The notes: generated by a model not told the origin, from the sequence alone. Positions 1-15,381 are shown, counted from the stretch's first letter. The stretch is 64,000 nucleotides of DNA from Cryptomeria japonica (GCF_030272615.1 NC_081406.1:139773361-139837360), one strand, 5' to 3'. Program-made: numbers and translations.

Positions 1-2
1 TC

Positions 3-341
3 TCAAATAAGTTGACCACAGAGCCAAATTTTGTTCAAAATTTTTATACAAAGTTACAAAAGCTCATGGCTCAACAAATGGAACTTAGGAATGAAGAACA
101 CAAAATAAGGATGGACATTATGACTCTGCAAACCTTATCCATTCCACACTTGTCTTCCATCCAAGAATAGATCAACCAAGCCACCTATTTATCTACTACA
201 CAAGAGGGAAGCACATTAGACGGTTTAATTTCACTATTAGCTGACATTCAAGCACAGAATTCCTTAATGGACAGTGTCAAGGATGCCCTCTCTGTCGCTC
301 TCACTGATGCACAGACAAAGTACAAATCCATTTTTGACTAG
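3..341 (+). pseudogene. C-terminal remnant of an extra (post-pol) ORF of a Sirevirus-like copia element
   Basis: An open frame entering from the left edge runs about 113 codons to TAG at 339-341, with one internal TAG near 168. The peptide is hydrophilic, rich in Gln, Leu and Lys, and coiled-coil-like in its first half. It has no RT, integrase or gag motif. It lies just upstream of two polypurine tracts and an LTR on the same strand, where Sireviruses often carry an additional (sometimes called env-like) ORF. The position-based assignment is inference; I see no transmembrane segment in the part present. Confidence 0.4.
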
Positions 342-713
342 TTGCCACCACTGAATGGTAACTAAGTTTTGATGTTTGTCAAAAAGGGGGAGTGAGTATC
401 ATATCAACATATACAAGGGAATGTAGTATATAGGGGGAGCATATACTGAACAGAAACAGAGTATTCAAATGCAGAATCAATTTTGACAGGAAATAGAGAA
501 TTGAGCAGTGAGCCGAGTAGTTATCACAAACCATTGATCATCGAGCATGCAAAAATCAGAGTTATGTATAGTATATTGATAAGGGGAGTATATCTGAAAT
601 ATACTATTTCATTGACAAATGTATATACTGACAATTTAGTCAAATTTTGCAGGTATATAGATTTTTGAGGTATAACTTTGAAAGGAGTTTTGGCAAACAT
701 CTCAACTAATGTC

Positions 714-725
714 AAAAGGGGAGAT
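714..725 (+). other. Polypurine tract next to 3' LTR
   Basis: A purine run (AAAAGGGGAGAT) immediately precedes a TG-starting LTR at 726, the expected plus-strand primer site of an LTR retrotransposon on the + strand. A second purine run of the same kind (AAAAAGGGGGAG) sits at about 379-391, upstream of the terminal one. Confidence 0.65.
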
Positions 726-1919
726 TGTTACTACTTACTAAGTTTCCATTAGTCTTATGTTCAAATTTATTCTAGTGGGTTACTAATACCAAATTATTCA
801 GTCAGTATGCACAGAACAGTCGATTATAGATGAAACTAGTCTCAGAGCCTAGTATACACCGAGTTGTCTACCAAGTAACACTCTATGTCTACCGAGCAGC
901 AAGAATGATATACCAAGTGAACACACACCAAGTGAAATGTGTTACCAGATTCATTGAACCTGGACATATATGGGAAACATGTTACAAAGATCGAGGAACA
1001 AGTAACCGTTATCACATTAGAAATTGCACTTAAAGATTGTGTATGATTTTAAGGTCATCTAACCAATGAAATATTTTTGTATGGCTATTCAGTCGAGAAA
1101 TCATGTTTGTAAGATTGAAGCATGAACCAGATCACTGACATAAGAGATCTATTTATACAACATTAGTTAAGGATTAAACATATGTGTGTGCATGTGTGTA
1201 TGAAGCAAGGCTTGTACAAAAAAGGAAAATCATGAGAAATCACATAGTGTTATGACTATTATAGCTGACAGAGAAACACAGAGGTCACCAAGAAGGATTT
1301 CAGAGAATAGTCAAGGAATAGAGTAAACAGAAGGGTTTACCGAGTTAATCTATAGATTACCGAGGTATGCTATAAGCAAGGTAATCTCATTTTGAGCACA
1401 TAGAATCTGCTATAACATTCCAGATGTAAAGTTGTAGAAATTTTATAAAGATTTTGATTGTAATATTTTAAGTTGTAAGAGAAACCTCTAATAGGGAAGA
1501 GACTCTAACTAAGTCTATAAATTGTAAAGCCTCTAACCAAGTGTAGCATTTAGAATAAGTGTTGTAAAATCCTTTAGCAAGGTAGATCTAACAGATCTTG
1601 ATACTCCTAATAGGGTAAGCTATTAGAAATAGCTAAACATGTAGCTCTAACCGAGCAACCTTTATTATTGCAGTAGTGAAGTTGTGGGTGCCATCCCCGC
1701 CTCAGTTTTTCTCTCTAACCAAGAGTTTCTACGTAACCAAAATATATGTGTTATGGAGTGAATCATGTATGATTGTTATTTATTTGTTTTAGCTTTATAT
1801 TATGTTACAACAGTTTTTGGTTTATGCATAACTGTGAAGATATTGTTAATAAAAGGATTTGAAGTACTGATTCACCCCTCCCTTCTCAGTACATTAGCTT
1901 TCCATATTGGGCCTAACAT
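726..1919 (+). repeat. 3' LTR of Sirevirus-like Ty1/copia element
   Basis: The LTR begins TGTTACTACTTACTAAG directly after a polypurine tract and ends near 1919 in CTAACA, about 1.19 kb. Its distal part contains short repeated 'CTAACCAAG/CTAACCGAG' phrases and a 'GATTCACCCCTCCCTTCTC' stretch. The reverse complement of that stretch recurs near the start of the other copia LTRs in the window (about 4470, 10165, 21085 and 55310). The 5' part of the element lies outside the window. Sequence to its right is Ty3/gypsy, so this element appears to have inserted into the gypsy element's 3' end. Confidence 0.6.
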
Positions 1920-2149
1920 AACCCACTTTTAGATAGTGCATGTTTACTAGGTTTTCACCATCTAAATTTATTGCATTTTTTCCATATTTGTTTTTTTTAA
2001 CTGTTTTCGATGTTTTACACTTTTTTGTGTTTTCTATGTTTTTTTAGGGATTTTTGTTGCTTTTCTGATTATGAGGCTTTTCTACTTTTTTAATATTTTT
2101 TTCGTATTTTTTGCTGATACTTTTAAGCATAGAATTTCTTTAAATGCAT

Positions 2150-3245
2150 AGTGTTGATAGGCTCATCAAACCAATCACCTTCTGGTGTAGATAATTTGTA
2201 TGCTCCTCAACCATATGTTGCTACCACAACAAAGGGACCCAACCAGTTTGGATCAAATTTACCTTTCTTTTCTTGATCTTGTTGATTTCACAGATTTTCC
2301 CTTAGAAATATATCTCCAATTTGAAAAATGTGTGGCTTAACTTTGTAGTTGTAAATTCTTTCCATCCTCTATTGGTATGCTTTCAAATGATGTGAAGCAT
2401 TTTGGCAACATTCTTGAACCAGCTCAAGTTCTTGAAGGCTAGAGACTCGTTGTTCTTCCTCTGGGATAAGACCTTCCAAGGACACTCATAGAGAAGGTAT
2501 CTCTACTTCCACTAGTAATATGGTTTTTGATCCATAGACTAGACAATATGGAGAACTTTTCCCCTATTGGTGTGTGAATACTTGTTCAATATACCCATAG
2601 AGTAGGATTTAGCTGAATATGCTAGTCTTTACCACCTTCATTGACTGTCTTCTTCAGGATCATTAGGATTATTTTATTTGATGCCTTAGCTTGACCATTT
2701 CCCTGTGGGTAATATGGTGTAGAAAATCTATGTTGGATATGGAATCGCTCACATAGTTCCTTCACGTCTTGATTCTTAAATGGCCTCCCATTATTAGTGA
2801 TGATGATCATAGGGACTCCATAGCGACAGATTATGTAGTTCAAGATGAATGATGATATTTTCTTTCTTGTCACCTTTGTCAAAGGTACTACTTCAATACA
2901 TTTAGTGAAATACTCAGTAGCAGTCAAAATGAACTTATGTCCATTAGAAGATGAAGGATTTATCTTACCCACTAGATCAAGGCCCCATTAAGAAAATGGT
3001 TATGATCCTACCATAGGATGCAATTCTTGTGCTAGCGAGTAGATGAGGTTCCCATGGATCTGACATTGTTTGTATTTTTTGGCATATGTAAATGAATCTC
3101 TCTCCATAGTAGGCCAATAATAACCCAATCGAATAAGTTTCTTATCCAACATTAAACCACTAGAGTGTGTGCCACAAATACCTACGTGGACTTCATTAAG
3201 AAATTTCTCAAATTCCTCTTGTTTGAAATATCTTAGTGGAGTGTT
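2150..3245 (-). pseudogene. Ty3/gypsy integrase, catalytically dead
   Basis: The readable order on the minus strand is an HHCC zinc-binding region (about 3070-3230), the DDE core (2622-2990) and a C-terminal region with a KFDPNWLGPF motif (about 2160-2330), with stops between them. The first Asp (WGLDLVGK, about 2985) is kept. The second is Asn (ITNNGRPF, about 2795) and the catalytic Glu is Lys (NGQAKASN, about 2690). In the zinc finger the first Cys of the CxxC pair is Tyr (KKYKQCQ). The function in the family is joining element cDNA to host DNA; this copy cannot do so. Confidence 0.85.
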
Positions 3246-3362
3246 GTCTAGACCTCATCTATATAAGGTATCAGCAATGATAGTATAGCACAATGACTGA
3301 TGAATAAAATTTCTTTTCTCATTGCGGGTTAGGTCAGGGGGAAGGATATTATATTTTAAATA

Positions 3363-4442
3363 TCAATAAATTTGGATATATAAGGATTGATCTATTCTGG
3401 ATATGTGGAAAATCATGTGGGTATTCTGGGATTCAATAGTAGAATGCAAGATAACTTCCACCAGGAATTCGTAACATTGTTGATTCTCTTGATTCTGCAA
3501 AAGAGATGCTATTGTAGCCATTGCATCTATCATTTTGTTCTCATTTCTTGGGATCTGAGTGAATGATATTTCTTCAAAGTGTTCTTTAAAATATTCAACC
3601 AGTTGTTTGTAGGGCATCATCTTGTCATCCTTGGTTTGCTAATCATCATTTATTTGGTTAATTATGAGTTGTGAATCTCCATAAACATGTAATTCCTTGA
3701 TGTTACATTCAATGGCCATTTTGATCCCAATGACCAATGCCTCATACTCTGTAGTGTTGTTTGTGCATGGAAATCAAAATCTGTATCATTTTGAAATTAT
3801 GTGACCTTGAGGTGTGATGAACAAGATTCCAGCACCTGATCCATGTTGTTTATAGGAGCCATAAAAGTATAACTCCCAAAAAATTTTGTTAACTATCAAA
3901 ATATTTGCATCAGGAAATTGGGTGTGCAATGGTGTATCATCTTGCAAGGGTACTTTATCCAATTGATCAGCAATGACATGTCCTTCAATATCTTTTTGAT
4001 CAATATACTCCATATAAAACTCACTTAGTATCATGACCCAGTTAGCCAATTTTCCTGTCAAAGTTGGCTTTCTTAGCAAATACTTCAATGCATCTATTTT
4101 TGCTATCAATTTCACAAAATTAGTCAACATATAGTGTCGCAATTTTTGAGTTGCAAATACAACTATGAGGCATGTCTTCTCAACTGATGTATAGTTTAAT
4201 TCATATCCTACAAGTGTTCTGCTAATGTAACATATTTCTCTTTCTTTTCCTTCTTCATCATGTTGTGATAAGAGAGCTCCTACTGATACATTTGTTGCTA
4301 AGATGTAAAGAAACAATGGTTTCCCTTTGATCAGTGATACCAATACTAGAGGATTCGCTAGATATTCCTTAATTTGCATAAAAGCTTCCTCATATTTATG
4401 ATCCCATTTGAATGGAACATTCTTGTGTAATAGGTGAGTGAA
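3363..4442 (-). pseudogene. Gypsy RT tail, RNase H and second (archaeal-type) RNase H
   Basis: The minus-strand frame resumes the RT connection (HLLHKNVPFKWDHKYEEAF) right where the nested element ends. An RNase H follows in which the first acidic position reads Asn (LATNVSVGALLSQ). After a spacer comes a second RNase H whose FDGS motif reads FYGS (YFYGSYKQHGSGAGI), while the GDSQLIIN motif at about 3670 is kept. It ends with the IPRNENKMIDAMATIASLL segment. Two successive RNase H domains mark the Tat lineage. The domain would remove RNA from RNA:DNA hybrids during reverse transcription. Stops around 3620-3785 break the frame. Confidence 0.8.
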
Positions 4443-4447
4443 GGGAT

Positions 4448-6930
4448 TGTAGAACAAAAGATGCCACTGAGAGGGGGGTGAATCAGTGGTTTCCAAACTT
4501 AAGTCTTTTTATCTTAAATGTGATTACTGGTTAACATATCTAACACAAAGTGATTATACTAGTGAGGTAGGGGAAGACATCAAGGTGCAAGAACACACAA
4601 ATACACATCACATAATACCGAATGTATGAGGAAAACCCAACATGGGAAAAACCTTGGTGCGAAATGTTGCTGGAGTCTACTGCTCCAATCCAGCCTCACA
4701 ATAAACACTGATTACAAAGTTTAGGGAACCAACCCAAGGATCACCAACCCCTGATTTTAGGGCACCAACCCAAGGAGAACCAACCCCTATTTTAGGGCAC
4801 CAACCCAAGGAGTACCAACCCCTTATTTAGGGCACCAACCCAAGGAGCACCAACCCCTACATCGAGCACCAACTCAGTGATCACAATAACATATATCAAA
4901 ACAATAGTAATAACCTTGTTACAAAATAGCTTTGTAACTCTCACACATATCTCTTCACTAGTTCACATATATTTGGTTCTTTTCTCACCTTCTTTGGCTC
5001 TTCCTCTACTCTGTATCTGTCAGTTCTCTGCCCTCTTCTCACTCTCTCTCTGCTCTCCATTGCTTGTTGTTGCTGCCTTACCGGTTCATACTCCACCTCT
5101 TCTCTACCAATTTACTATTCTCTCTGATCACTACCATTTCTTAGCTTACCAGTCAATCCTTTCTTTGATCTTGCCTTGTCGGATCTTCACCGACACACCC
5201 ACTGCACTGCAACACCTTCTGTTGCCTTCCTGCAGGTTCTAGCACCACCAATTCACTTGACTGCAACACACTTTGCAGCTTACTGGTCACTCTAACTTTA
5301 CTAGTTAAACTTCTACTAAACCCTCTCGCTGGCTACACCTCCAACACTCAGTCACTATGATCTTCGATGAACTCTCTGACTAGTTGGCTCTCCGCTACAC
5401 TTTCACTATCTATTCTTCAACATCCAACTTGTAGAATCAATCAAATATGATCTCTGGTCTGCATATTTATATGTGAACTTTCCTGCCATAATCTACATTC
5501 AAACTTCACATGTCTAGGGTTTCTTCATTGACCATGAGGCATACTAGATCCAATCAGATCTTGTCCCAAATATTAACCACCTGCAATAGATCACTCAACT
5601 CCACCAATCCCATTGCATCCATAACATGTTTGCTATATTTAGCAAACACGGCATGTTTGTCGGTTTGCACTTGTCAACCACAATGAAGCAATCACGCAGT
5701 TAGCTTCACTTACCTTGATCAGCACCCAGATACACTGCATCGATCATGATGCCAACAAATTAGATCTTTGTCCTCTGATCTATCTCGAGCCGCATCCTTC
5801 TACTCTCGACCCTTGATTTACGCTATCGATATTAATGTCAACCAATCACCAATTACCTCACAAGACAATGAACAGTCCATTTTTATGACACCTGGACTCC
5901 ACGTGGTGTCTTTGTCGACATGCACCTTAGCTCAATCATTGTGTTAGTTTAGACTTTATCACCGACCATAACACACAACCAATGTTCATCTACCAGTTCA
6001 CTAACCTTGTCAGTTATACCCTAACCAGTGAATCTTCAATCCTACACTTTGCTCTCTTAACGGTTGACATACTTACCTGTAACCACCTTGATGACACCAT
6101 GTCATCAATCTTCAATAGTCTCCATCTATCTGCATCTGCATTCTAGTTGTACTCTTTGTCTGTAGTTGCTCAACCTTGCCTTCTTCTTCATCAACGTATA
6201 CATCATCTCAACCGGTTTGTCAAAGTGACAAACCCATCACTTCTTTATTCTTCCTTCTCTGTCCCGGCAGCTCAACTTTCCAACTCAAGTTGATCAGATA
6301 CACATCTTTGGTTTCACACACCTAAGGCATCCTTGTGTTTCACTGGTTCATCCAGTGTGAGCCTTCAATCACCTGCCTTCTACTTTTCTATCTTATCTCA
6401 GAGGGTTATGATTCATTCCATGCATATTGCGAGATAATCTCAGAATTACCACTTACCGGTGGAAGTGGATCCTTGTCACCTACTAACCAATGACTGTTGG
6501 GAACTAGTTTTCATTACATTATGCTCAGTCTGCTTCCATTGTTACACCAATATGACTTCCTTGTTTGAGAAGACACAACTTCAACTAGGCACATATGATC
6601 TGGTTGAGAACACTCCCTATCTATCTTCTCTTCATCCGTTGACATTATCTGAATTTGGTGGGAGTCATATTTATTGACAACCAACTGCTTACTGGTTTTG
6701 CACTTCTTCATTATCTCACCCTGCTTGCTCACTAGTCATATGATTTTTGGTTGACAACAATGCACTACCAACATATCACTTACCGGTTGTCATACCATAC
6801 CGGTCTCCAATACTTATGTCTTCAACACAAGCCAACACTAACTTGTGTACCAGTGACTTAAATGACTACAATGTTGGTTGACATCCTCTTCTTTTGGGTG
6901 ACAAGCTATACCGGTAACCTGCAATACTAT
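4448..6930 (-). repeat. Left (3') LTR of the gag-only element
   Basis: It starts TGTAGAACAAAAGATGCC and is similar throughout to 10141-12720. It lacks the last 56 bp present in the right copy (12721-12776), ending where a polypurine complement (CTCTCTCTCCCTTT) begins. This suggests a small deletion at the LTR/interior boundary. At 4717-4870 it holds about four imperfect 36-bp tandem units built on 'ACCAACCCAAGGA'. Confidence 0.75.
4717..4870. repeat. 36-bp tandem repeats inside LTR
   Basis: About four imperfect units share the core CACCAACCCAAGGAG followed by CACCAACCCCTA and a TTTAGGG spacer. The right LTR carries the equivalent array at about 10405-10550. Shorter forms occur in the solo LTR (about 21350-21430) and the LTR fragment near 28020-28100, so the array is a family-wide LTR feature. 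Confidence 0.7.
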
Positions 6931-8460
6931 AGATTCTCTCTCTCCCTTTGACAACAATGGAAAAGGGTACTGATAGAGCTTTCTACCGGTTGCTTCTCCT
7001 CCTTTGACCATTTCACTTTGCATCCTCTCAACCAACAATATTGGAGATAGAGGGCTCTGACACCAACTAATACTAATTGCTCTGCTACCAAATGTATATA
7101 CCAATCTAATATCAATTGTAGAGAAGTCTATCAGTGAATTCTACTTACCTGTCAGTTAGACTGCATCATCTCCCCTTTGATATGCAAAAATTTATTCTGA
7201 CTCCAATTTGTTGATACCAAGTGTTGAATCTGACACTGATACCAATTTTATATCACTTTTATATTCTTAGATACCAAATGTATATTCTCCCCTTGTGCAG
7301 GTAACTCTTCCTCTTTGCAGACAACTCTCTCGGTGGTCCAGTTGAAATTTCTATTAAGTACAAATTGAGTCAACATTGAAAGACCTCACAAACATAGAGT
7401 GATGAGCACATTCCAAAGTCTCAATCATACTTGTATAGCCATAGGCACTTTCTCTCCCCTTATGTCCAACATGTTTGATACCAATCAAAAAATATGGATG
7501 TGAACTCCCCCTAAGCCATAGATCTCAGGTCTTCATTGCTTGGCACATTCTGAAACAGAGCTCCAATCTGCACCTTATACCAGTTGAGTTGAGTGAATAA
7601 GTGATTTAATGATGATCTTCCATCTCCATGACATCTATCATAGCTTATGACATGATCTTATATCAACACAATGCCATACCACATCACTATCATGCCAAAT
7701 ATCATACCGATAGGATAAAAAATATGCATACATATATGATCTCCTATTGGGACAGCACATGTCATTCAAGTCTTTTCCAATATCACCTCAATCCAGGCTA
7801 CCAGAGTTACTGCAATGATCCCGAAATACATTGCCTTACATAACCTGCAATACCAGTACATATCCATACCAGTCAATATACATATCGGTTTACTATTTTA
7901 TACCGAATCAACATCTCCACTGGAGAACTTTCATCTATTCTCATTCCTCTTGTGTCAAGTGCCTTTGATTCCAATTATAATTTGAACCATCCACTAACAC
8001 ATGTGGCAGTAATCCATCTCTCTTATGTTGGTGTGTAGCCAGGGCACTAATTACACATAATGCCATCTCATCTTCTTCCTTATACCGATAGAATCTTGTA
8101 CTTTCATTTTTCCTTTTCACTAAGAGGGTGAAGGTATGATCAATAAGTAACTCCCCCTAAGGTCCTACATCTCTTTTAATCCTTAGGAGATATCACCTAT
8201 GCATTGAATGCATAGTGTCGATCCATGGTTCTACTCTCTTGCTTCTTCCTCCATACCTATTTGATCTCCCTTTTCTCATTTTTCAATCTTTGGAGTAGGT
8301 CTTACCTTCTTTTGATGATGGATCCTTGCTCTACCATATTTTGCAGCATGACCAGAAGCATTGCTCTAGAAGATAACTTTGTTCATACCATTCATATGAA
8401 TGGAGGACCTTCTATCAAACTAGTTTGACCATTTTCTTTTGATCATGTTGTTGTAGTCAT
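6931..8460. other. Interior of the gag-only element, no recognisable coding
   Basis: The stretch starts with a polypurine-tract complement (about 6932-6950). The rest is AT-rich sequence containing repeated 'GATACCAA' phrases and two 'AACTCCCCCTAAG' purine/pyrimidine runs (about 7505 and 8150). All frames are short. I see no protease, RT or integrase motif, which supports the non-autonomous interpretation. Confidence 0.5.
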
Positions 8461-8463
8461 CAA

Positions 8464-10094
8464 CTAGAACCGATGGATCTCTTGATCTTGCAGGAACACT
8501 TCTCCTTTGGTTCCATGTAGGTCTTTGACTCCCATATGCTTGATACCCACTTTCATATTAAGCATGATTGCTATACCGGTTGCCATATGACTGTAAGTTC
8601 TTCTTTCTGCAATCATGATTTCTATGGCCAAATGCATTACATCTTTGATGGGCAAGATAGTTATTCCTAGGAAAAGCATATTGTCTATTCCTAGACCTCA
8701 TGTTGCATTCATTCACCCTATGGCCATAATCTTTGCAAGACAAATAGTAACCGGAGAAGGAGGGCATATTACATACAAATTTATTCTACCAAACATGAGG
8801 GAATCTTACCGGTTTGGCTTCTCCATTTATACTTCTCTGGGGATTGTTATTGGGAACAACAACATATCTTTGTCTTCCACCAGTAGAAGGTCTTCTAGGT
8901 TGTCTTCTAATGTTCTTGTTTCTGGTGAAGTTGACATCTCTCAACTTTCCTTTCCCTTTAGGATTAGCATGTTTTCCTTGCAGCACCAGTCTTCTTTAGC
9001 TTCATGCCCTCACCAGTTGTAGTTAGGTCAACCTTCCTACTTGGAGCATTTCGGACAGTGAAGGTATGTCCTTTGTTATCTCCACTTGAGGAGACAAACT
9101 AAATGTCTTTGTGGGAGACATTCTTGTTGGTGGAGGATTCATTGGCAGCAAGACCTAATCCTCCAGTATCCTTGGAGTTTTTTTGTTTCTTCAACATTTT
9201 GTCCAAGGCATCAATGATGCCATCAAACCGGATTCTTACCTTGAGCTCATTTTGGCACTTCTCAAGGTCTTTCCAAATATTCTCCACTTCAAGCTCCAAC
9301 TCCAAACATCTACTCACTTTAGCATCAAAGCCTGATTTCAATTCACCAGTCATTTCCTTTACCTCTTCTAGTTGAGTTGTTAATATGCAGATGTTATCAT
9401 TTGACTCTTCAAGGCATGTTCTCAATCGGCTGCATTCTTCATGAAATGACTCTTTGTAATTCTTAAATTCATTTCTAACATTTTTTAGCTCATCTAGGGC
9501 ACTTACCAACTCTCTTTCAAGATCAACTTGAGCTTCATCATCTTCTTCATCTTCACCATCATTGCCAAACACATCTTGCTGGTAGGATTGATCTGCATGA
9601 TCACTTTCTGATGTGTGCATCTCATCTTCTGACTCTTGAGCCATGAAGAGATGTGTTTCCTCTTCATCATCTCCACTATTGCTACTAACTGATCTATCTT
9701 CATCTGCAGAATCATGTGTTACATTTCTCTTCTTCTTCTCACAAACCGGTTCTGCAGTGGTAGGATCATTTCCATAGAGCTTCTTCAATCTGTCCCATAG
9801 GGTTTTTGTCGATTTGCATCTATCCACCTGTGAGGAAACATCACCAAAAATCCCATTGAGCATATCCTTCATTGCTTCATCATTGCACATAGATCTTCTT
9901 TAAGCTTCAAGACCAGTGGGAGGACTGACCGGTCCAAAGAGACCATTTACAACTAACATCGAGACATCATAGCATAATGAGGACATGTAGATTTCCATTC
10001 TACAACTCCAAATATAATAGTTTGACCCATTAAACACCGATGTAGGGATTGACTCAAAATTGATCATTATGTTCAGACTCCAGAATCTACCCAA
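8464..10094 (-). pseudogene. gag: Copia-type gag (degenerate)
   Basis: Reading from 10094 on the minus strand, the N-terminal part has the copia gag signature FNGSNYYIWSCRMEIYMSSL. A CKSTKTLWDRLKKLYG segment (about 9810) follows, as in the UBN2/Retrotran_gag family. Next comes a long acidic and coiled-coil region (9099-9730) with an HLFMAQES motif. Two CCHC-like knuckles (CKDYGHRVNEC and CNAFGHRNHDC, about 8590-8740) come last. Stops at about 9895 and between 8780 and 9100 break it into at least three frames. The normal role is packaging element RNA into cytoplasmic particles. Confidence 0.75.
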
Positions 10095-10125
10095 GCTAGA
10101 GAAAGCTTATCTAATCGGGAACCTA

Positions 10126-10140
10126 GGCTCTGATACCAAT
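10126..10140 (-). other. Primer binding site (initiator tRNA-Met type)
   Basis: The + strand GGCTCTGATACCAAT is the complement of TGGTATCAGAGCC, the usual match to the 3' end of initiator tRNA-Met in copia elements. It directly abuts the LTR start TGTAAAACACAAG at 10141. This fixes the element's orientation as minus. Confidence 0.8.
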
Positions 10141-12776
<2,636 letters not shown>

Positions 12777-12781
12777 GGGAT

Positions 12782-13650
12782 GGCATCTATTGGCCACTTG
12801 AGAAACGAATCTCCTAATTGATTGCAATCTCCCTTGTAGATAATGCAATTGACTTATGTTCTTAGGTGACTCCATCTCCATGATAGCTTTAACTTTTTCA
12901 GGGTTTACTTCAATTCCACGAGCTAATATAATGTACCCAAGAAGTTTTCCAGAGGTAACTCCAAATGCACATTTCTTTGGGTTCAATATTAGCTGATATT
13001 GTTCAAGCCTATCAAAGATCTTTCCCACGATATTCAAATTTTCTTTCCTTGTATGAGATTGTTCAAGTATGTCATCTACATAATCTTCCATAAATGTATA
13101 CATCATGTCATGGAAAAAATTTGTCATGGTCGTCTGATAAGTTGTTCTTGCATTTTTAAGCCCAAATGGCATGACATTCAAGCAGTAAGTACCCCATGCA
13201 CAAGTGAATGTTGTCTTCTCTTGATCTTCAAGGGTGATTATTATTTTATTGTACCCCAAGAATCCATCCATTAAGGAAAACATCTCATGACTTGTTGATA
13301 AGTCTACAATTATATCAATGTTGTCTAGTGGGAAATCATCTTTGGGACATGCTTTGTTCAAATCTGTGAAGTCAGTGCAAACTCTTATTCTTTTATCTGT
13401 CTTCGACATTGGCACAACGATTGAGACCCACTCTAGATAAGTAATAGGTCCTATGAAACCCACATATAATAGTTTATTTAGCTTTGTTTTGACAAGGAGA
13501 GAGATATATGGATGCATCTTCCTTATCTTTTTCTTAACCGGTTTTCCTTTTTGATCTATATTGAGATGGTGCATGATAAGATCTGGATCAAGTCCTAGCA
13601 TGTCTACATAGGACCAAGCAAAATTTATCTGCCTTTGTTTGAAGAATTCT
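12782..13650 (-). pseudogene. Ty3/gypsy reverse transcriptase, 5' part
   Basis: The minus-strand frame carries RT motifs in order: FTDLNKACPKDDFPL, MDGFLGYNKI, FTCAWGTYCLNVMPFGLKNA, and the catalytic box DYVDDI (intact, about 13065). LNPKKCAFGVTSGKLLGY and LQGRLQSIRRFVSQVANRCHP follow. It is open for about 278 codons but is cut at 12781 by the nested element, with the remainder at 3363-4442. Upstream sequence to about 13650 (RQINFAWSYVDMLG) continues the same frame. Confidence 0.9.
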
Positions 13651-13864
13651 ATGTAGTCTTTCCTTTCTTCATCTGATAATAATGCAGCAAAATGAAGGAC
13701 CTTGGGATCCTTTGGTGTGCCAATGTTTATTGCTTATGTTGGCTCTATCAATATATCATATCTCTCCTAAAAATATGCAAGGAGGGTGTCAAAATTTCCA
13801 TCTTTCGGCACCTCAAGGAGGTTTTTACTATCAAATACGTCCTTTATTGTTTCTCTTGATTGAT

Positions 13865-14230
13865 CTAGTGTTGGCATGAAATGGTTTTCAGCACTAGTTT
13901 TTCTCCTTGTTTTATTTCAATTTTGTGACTAGAAAGTTTGGCACTCTCCTGATTGCAAGAAGCATTACTCAATTCACTAGTAGAAGATATCTTAGGTATG
14001 ATTGGTTCAATGATATTAAGATATATGGCTAATTCACGATCATTGGAAAAGACATCCAATTCAAGGTTTTCTAGGTTATCCCAATCAATCAGTTCTAGAA
14101 GAAGTAGGGGTAGGTCATAGTCATCATCATCATTGGGTATTTCAAGGTTCATGACATAATAATCATAGTTTTGTGTAGAGTAGGTAATGTCATAAATAGA
14201 ACTCTCTTTAGGATAATCTCCCCCAAACAC
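13865..14230 (-). pseudogene. Acidic spacer of the gypsy polyprotein
   Basis: An open stretch of 121 codons, very rich in Asp, Glu, Leu and Ile, lies between the protease/G-patch part and RT. It has no catalytic motif. Tat elements commonly have a poorly conserved linker here; in Ogre elements this interval includes an intron. Assignment rests on position only. Confidence 0.45.
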
Positions 14231-14757
14231 TCTCGAATTAGTTCTAATGAAATCAGGATGGTTATTTTGTGATTCACTCTCGAGTGACTCATCATCTAAT
14301 GTTTATCCCTCAAACGAATAGATTATATCAACACATACATCTTTGATACTACAAGTTCCCTCTGGGTCAATTTCATGAGATTCACTTGTGGCTTGAAGTT
14401 GATATACTTGTGCATATGACATTGATGATTCTATCATTATTTTCTTTGATAGTTTTTGCCTTCTCTCAAACTCAACTTATTTTGGACTATTAGTCATTCC
14501 TACTTGACTTTATATTAGTTCTTCTATAGTTCTTCTATACCTTGGTATCTCTTGTTGAATGTTTGATATAGATCTGATATTCTATTGATCTTATGATGAT
14601 TGATTAGTGATTGTTTGTGTTTCCTATGGTGTGACTTCTTGATCTTTCTCATTCTCTTTTGTTTGTTGTCTTGCATATGCCTCTTTTCTCTTAATCCTGA
14701 TTTCTTCTTGCCTTCTTTCCATCTCTATTATTTTCTTTGTGAAAAGTGTGTCTTCAC

Positions 14758-15381
14758 TCAAGTACCAGCAGTTTGTTCCTCATCATTTTCTTCACTTGAT
14801 ACATTGGATAATGGATCTAGACCCCATTCATATCTATTTGAATCTATTTCTGAATTATTGTCTAGAATCACATCACTATATATGATAGGGATATTATATG
14901 ATGAGAATAGTTCTTTGATTTTTGTCATTTCTTCTTTCATTTTTTTTGGAGTATCTTGATCAAGATCCATGTTTTCTTGTACTCTTTGGACTTGTTTGTA
15001 AGATTCTTCTTCTCTTTTGATAGAAAGATCTTCCTGTTGTGTCTCATATTCTTCTTGTTTCTGTTTGTTGTCTACTATTTTTGTTGCTTGATGTAGCCTT
15101 TCTTGCCATGATTCTTCTTTAGGGATTGCTTTCTTTCTCCACTTTGGATGTTGATAATTGTGTTGATTTTGTTTTGATTTAGAATACCCGAGTCTTAATT
15201 TATCTTCCTTAGATTGTGTGTGAGGACAAATGGGTTCTAAAATACCTTCTTGATGCTTGCGAATTGATCCATTTCCATCATATCCCATCATTTGCATGAT
15301 TTTGTAACTATTTCCATATTGCTCTAAGGGAATACTGACTTCTACAACTATTGCTATAGTTTCATTTTCATCTTTGTACAA
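14758..15381 (-). pseudogene. G-patch-like segment between protease and RT
   Basis: The minus-strand frame has a glycine-rich patch (KIMQMMGYDGNGSIRKHQEG, about 15240-15300) followed by ILEPI and LRLGY, resembling the G-patch found near protease in some retroelements. The rest (14758-15150) is charged and Gln/Glu/Lys-rich, probably coiled coil. G-patches bind nucleic acid or RNA-processing factors; here the role would be in reverse transcription or RNA handling. Frameshifts separate it from both neighbours. Confidence 0.55.

Noticed and set aside
4877-5242. 121-codon hydrophobic frame in the left LTR
   Set aside because: It lies inside an LTR, is a translation of pyrimidine-rich sequence, and is not kept in the matching part of the right LTR.
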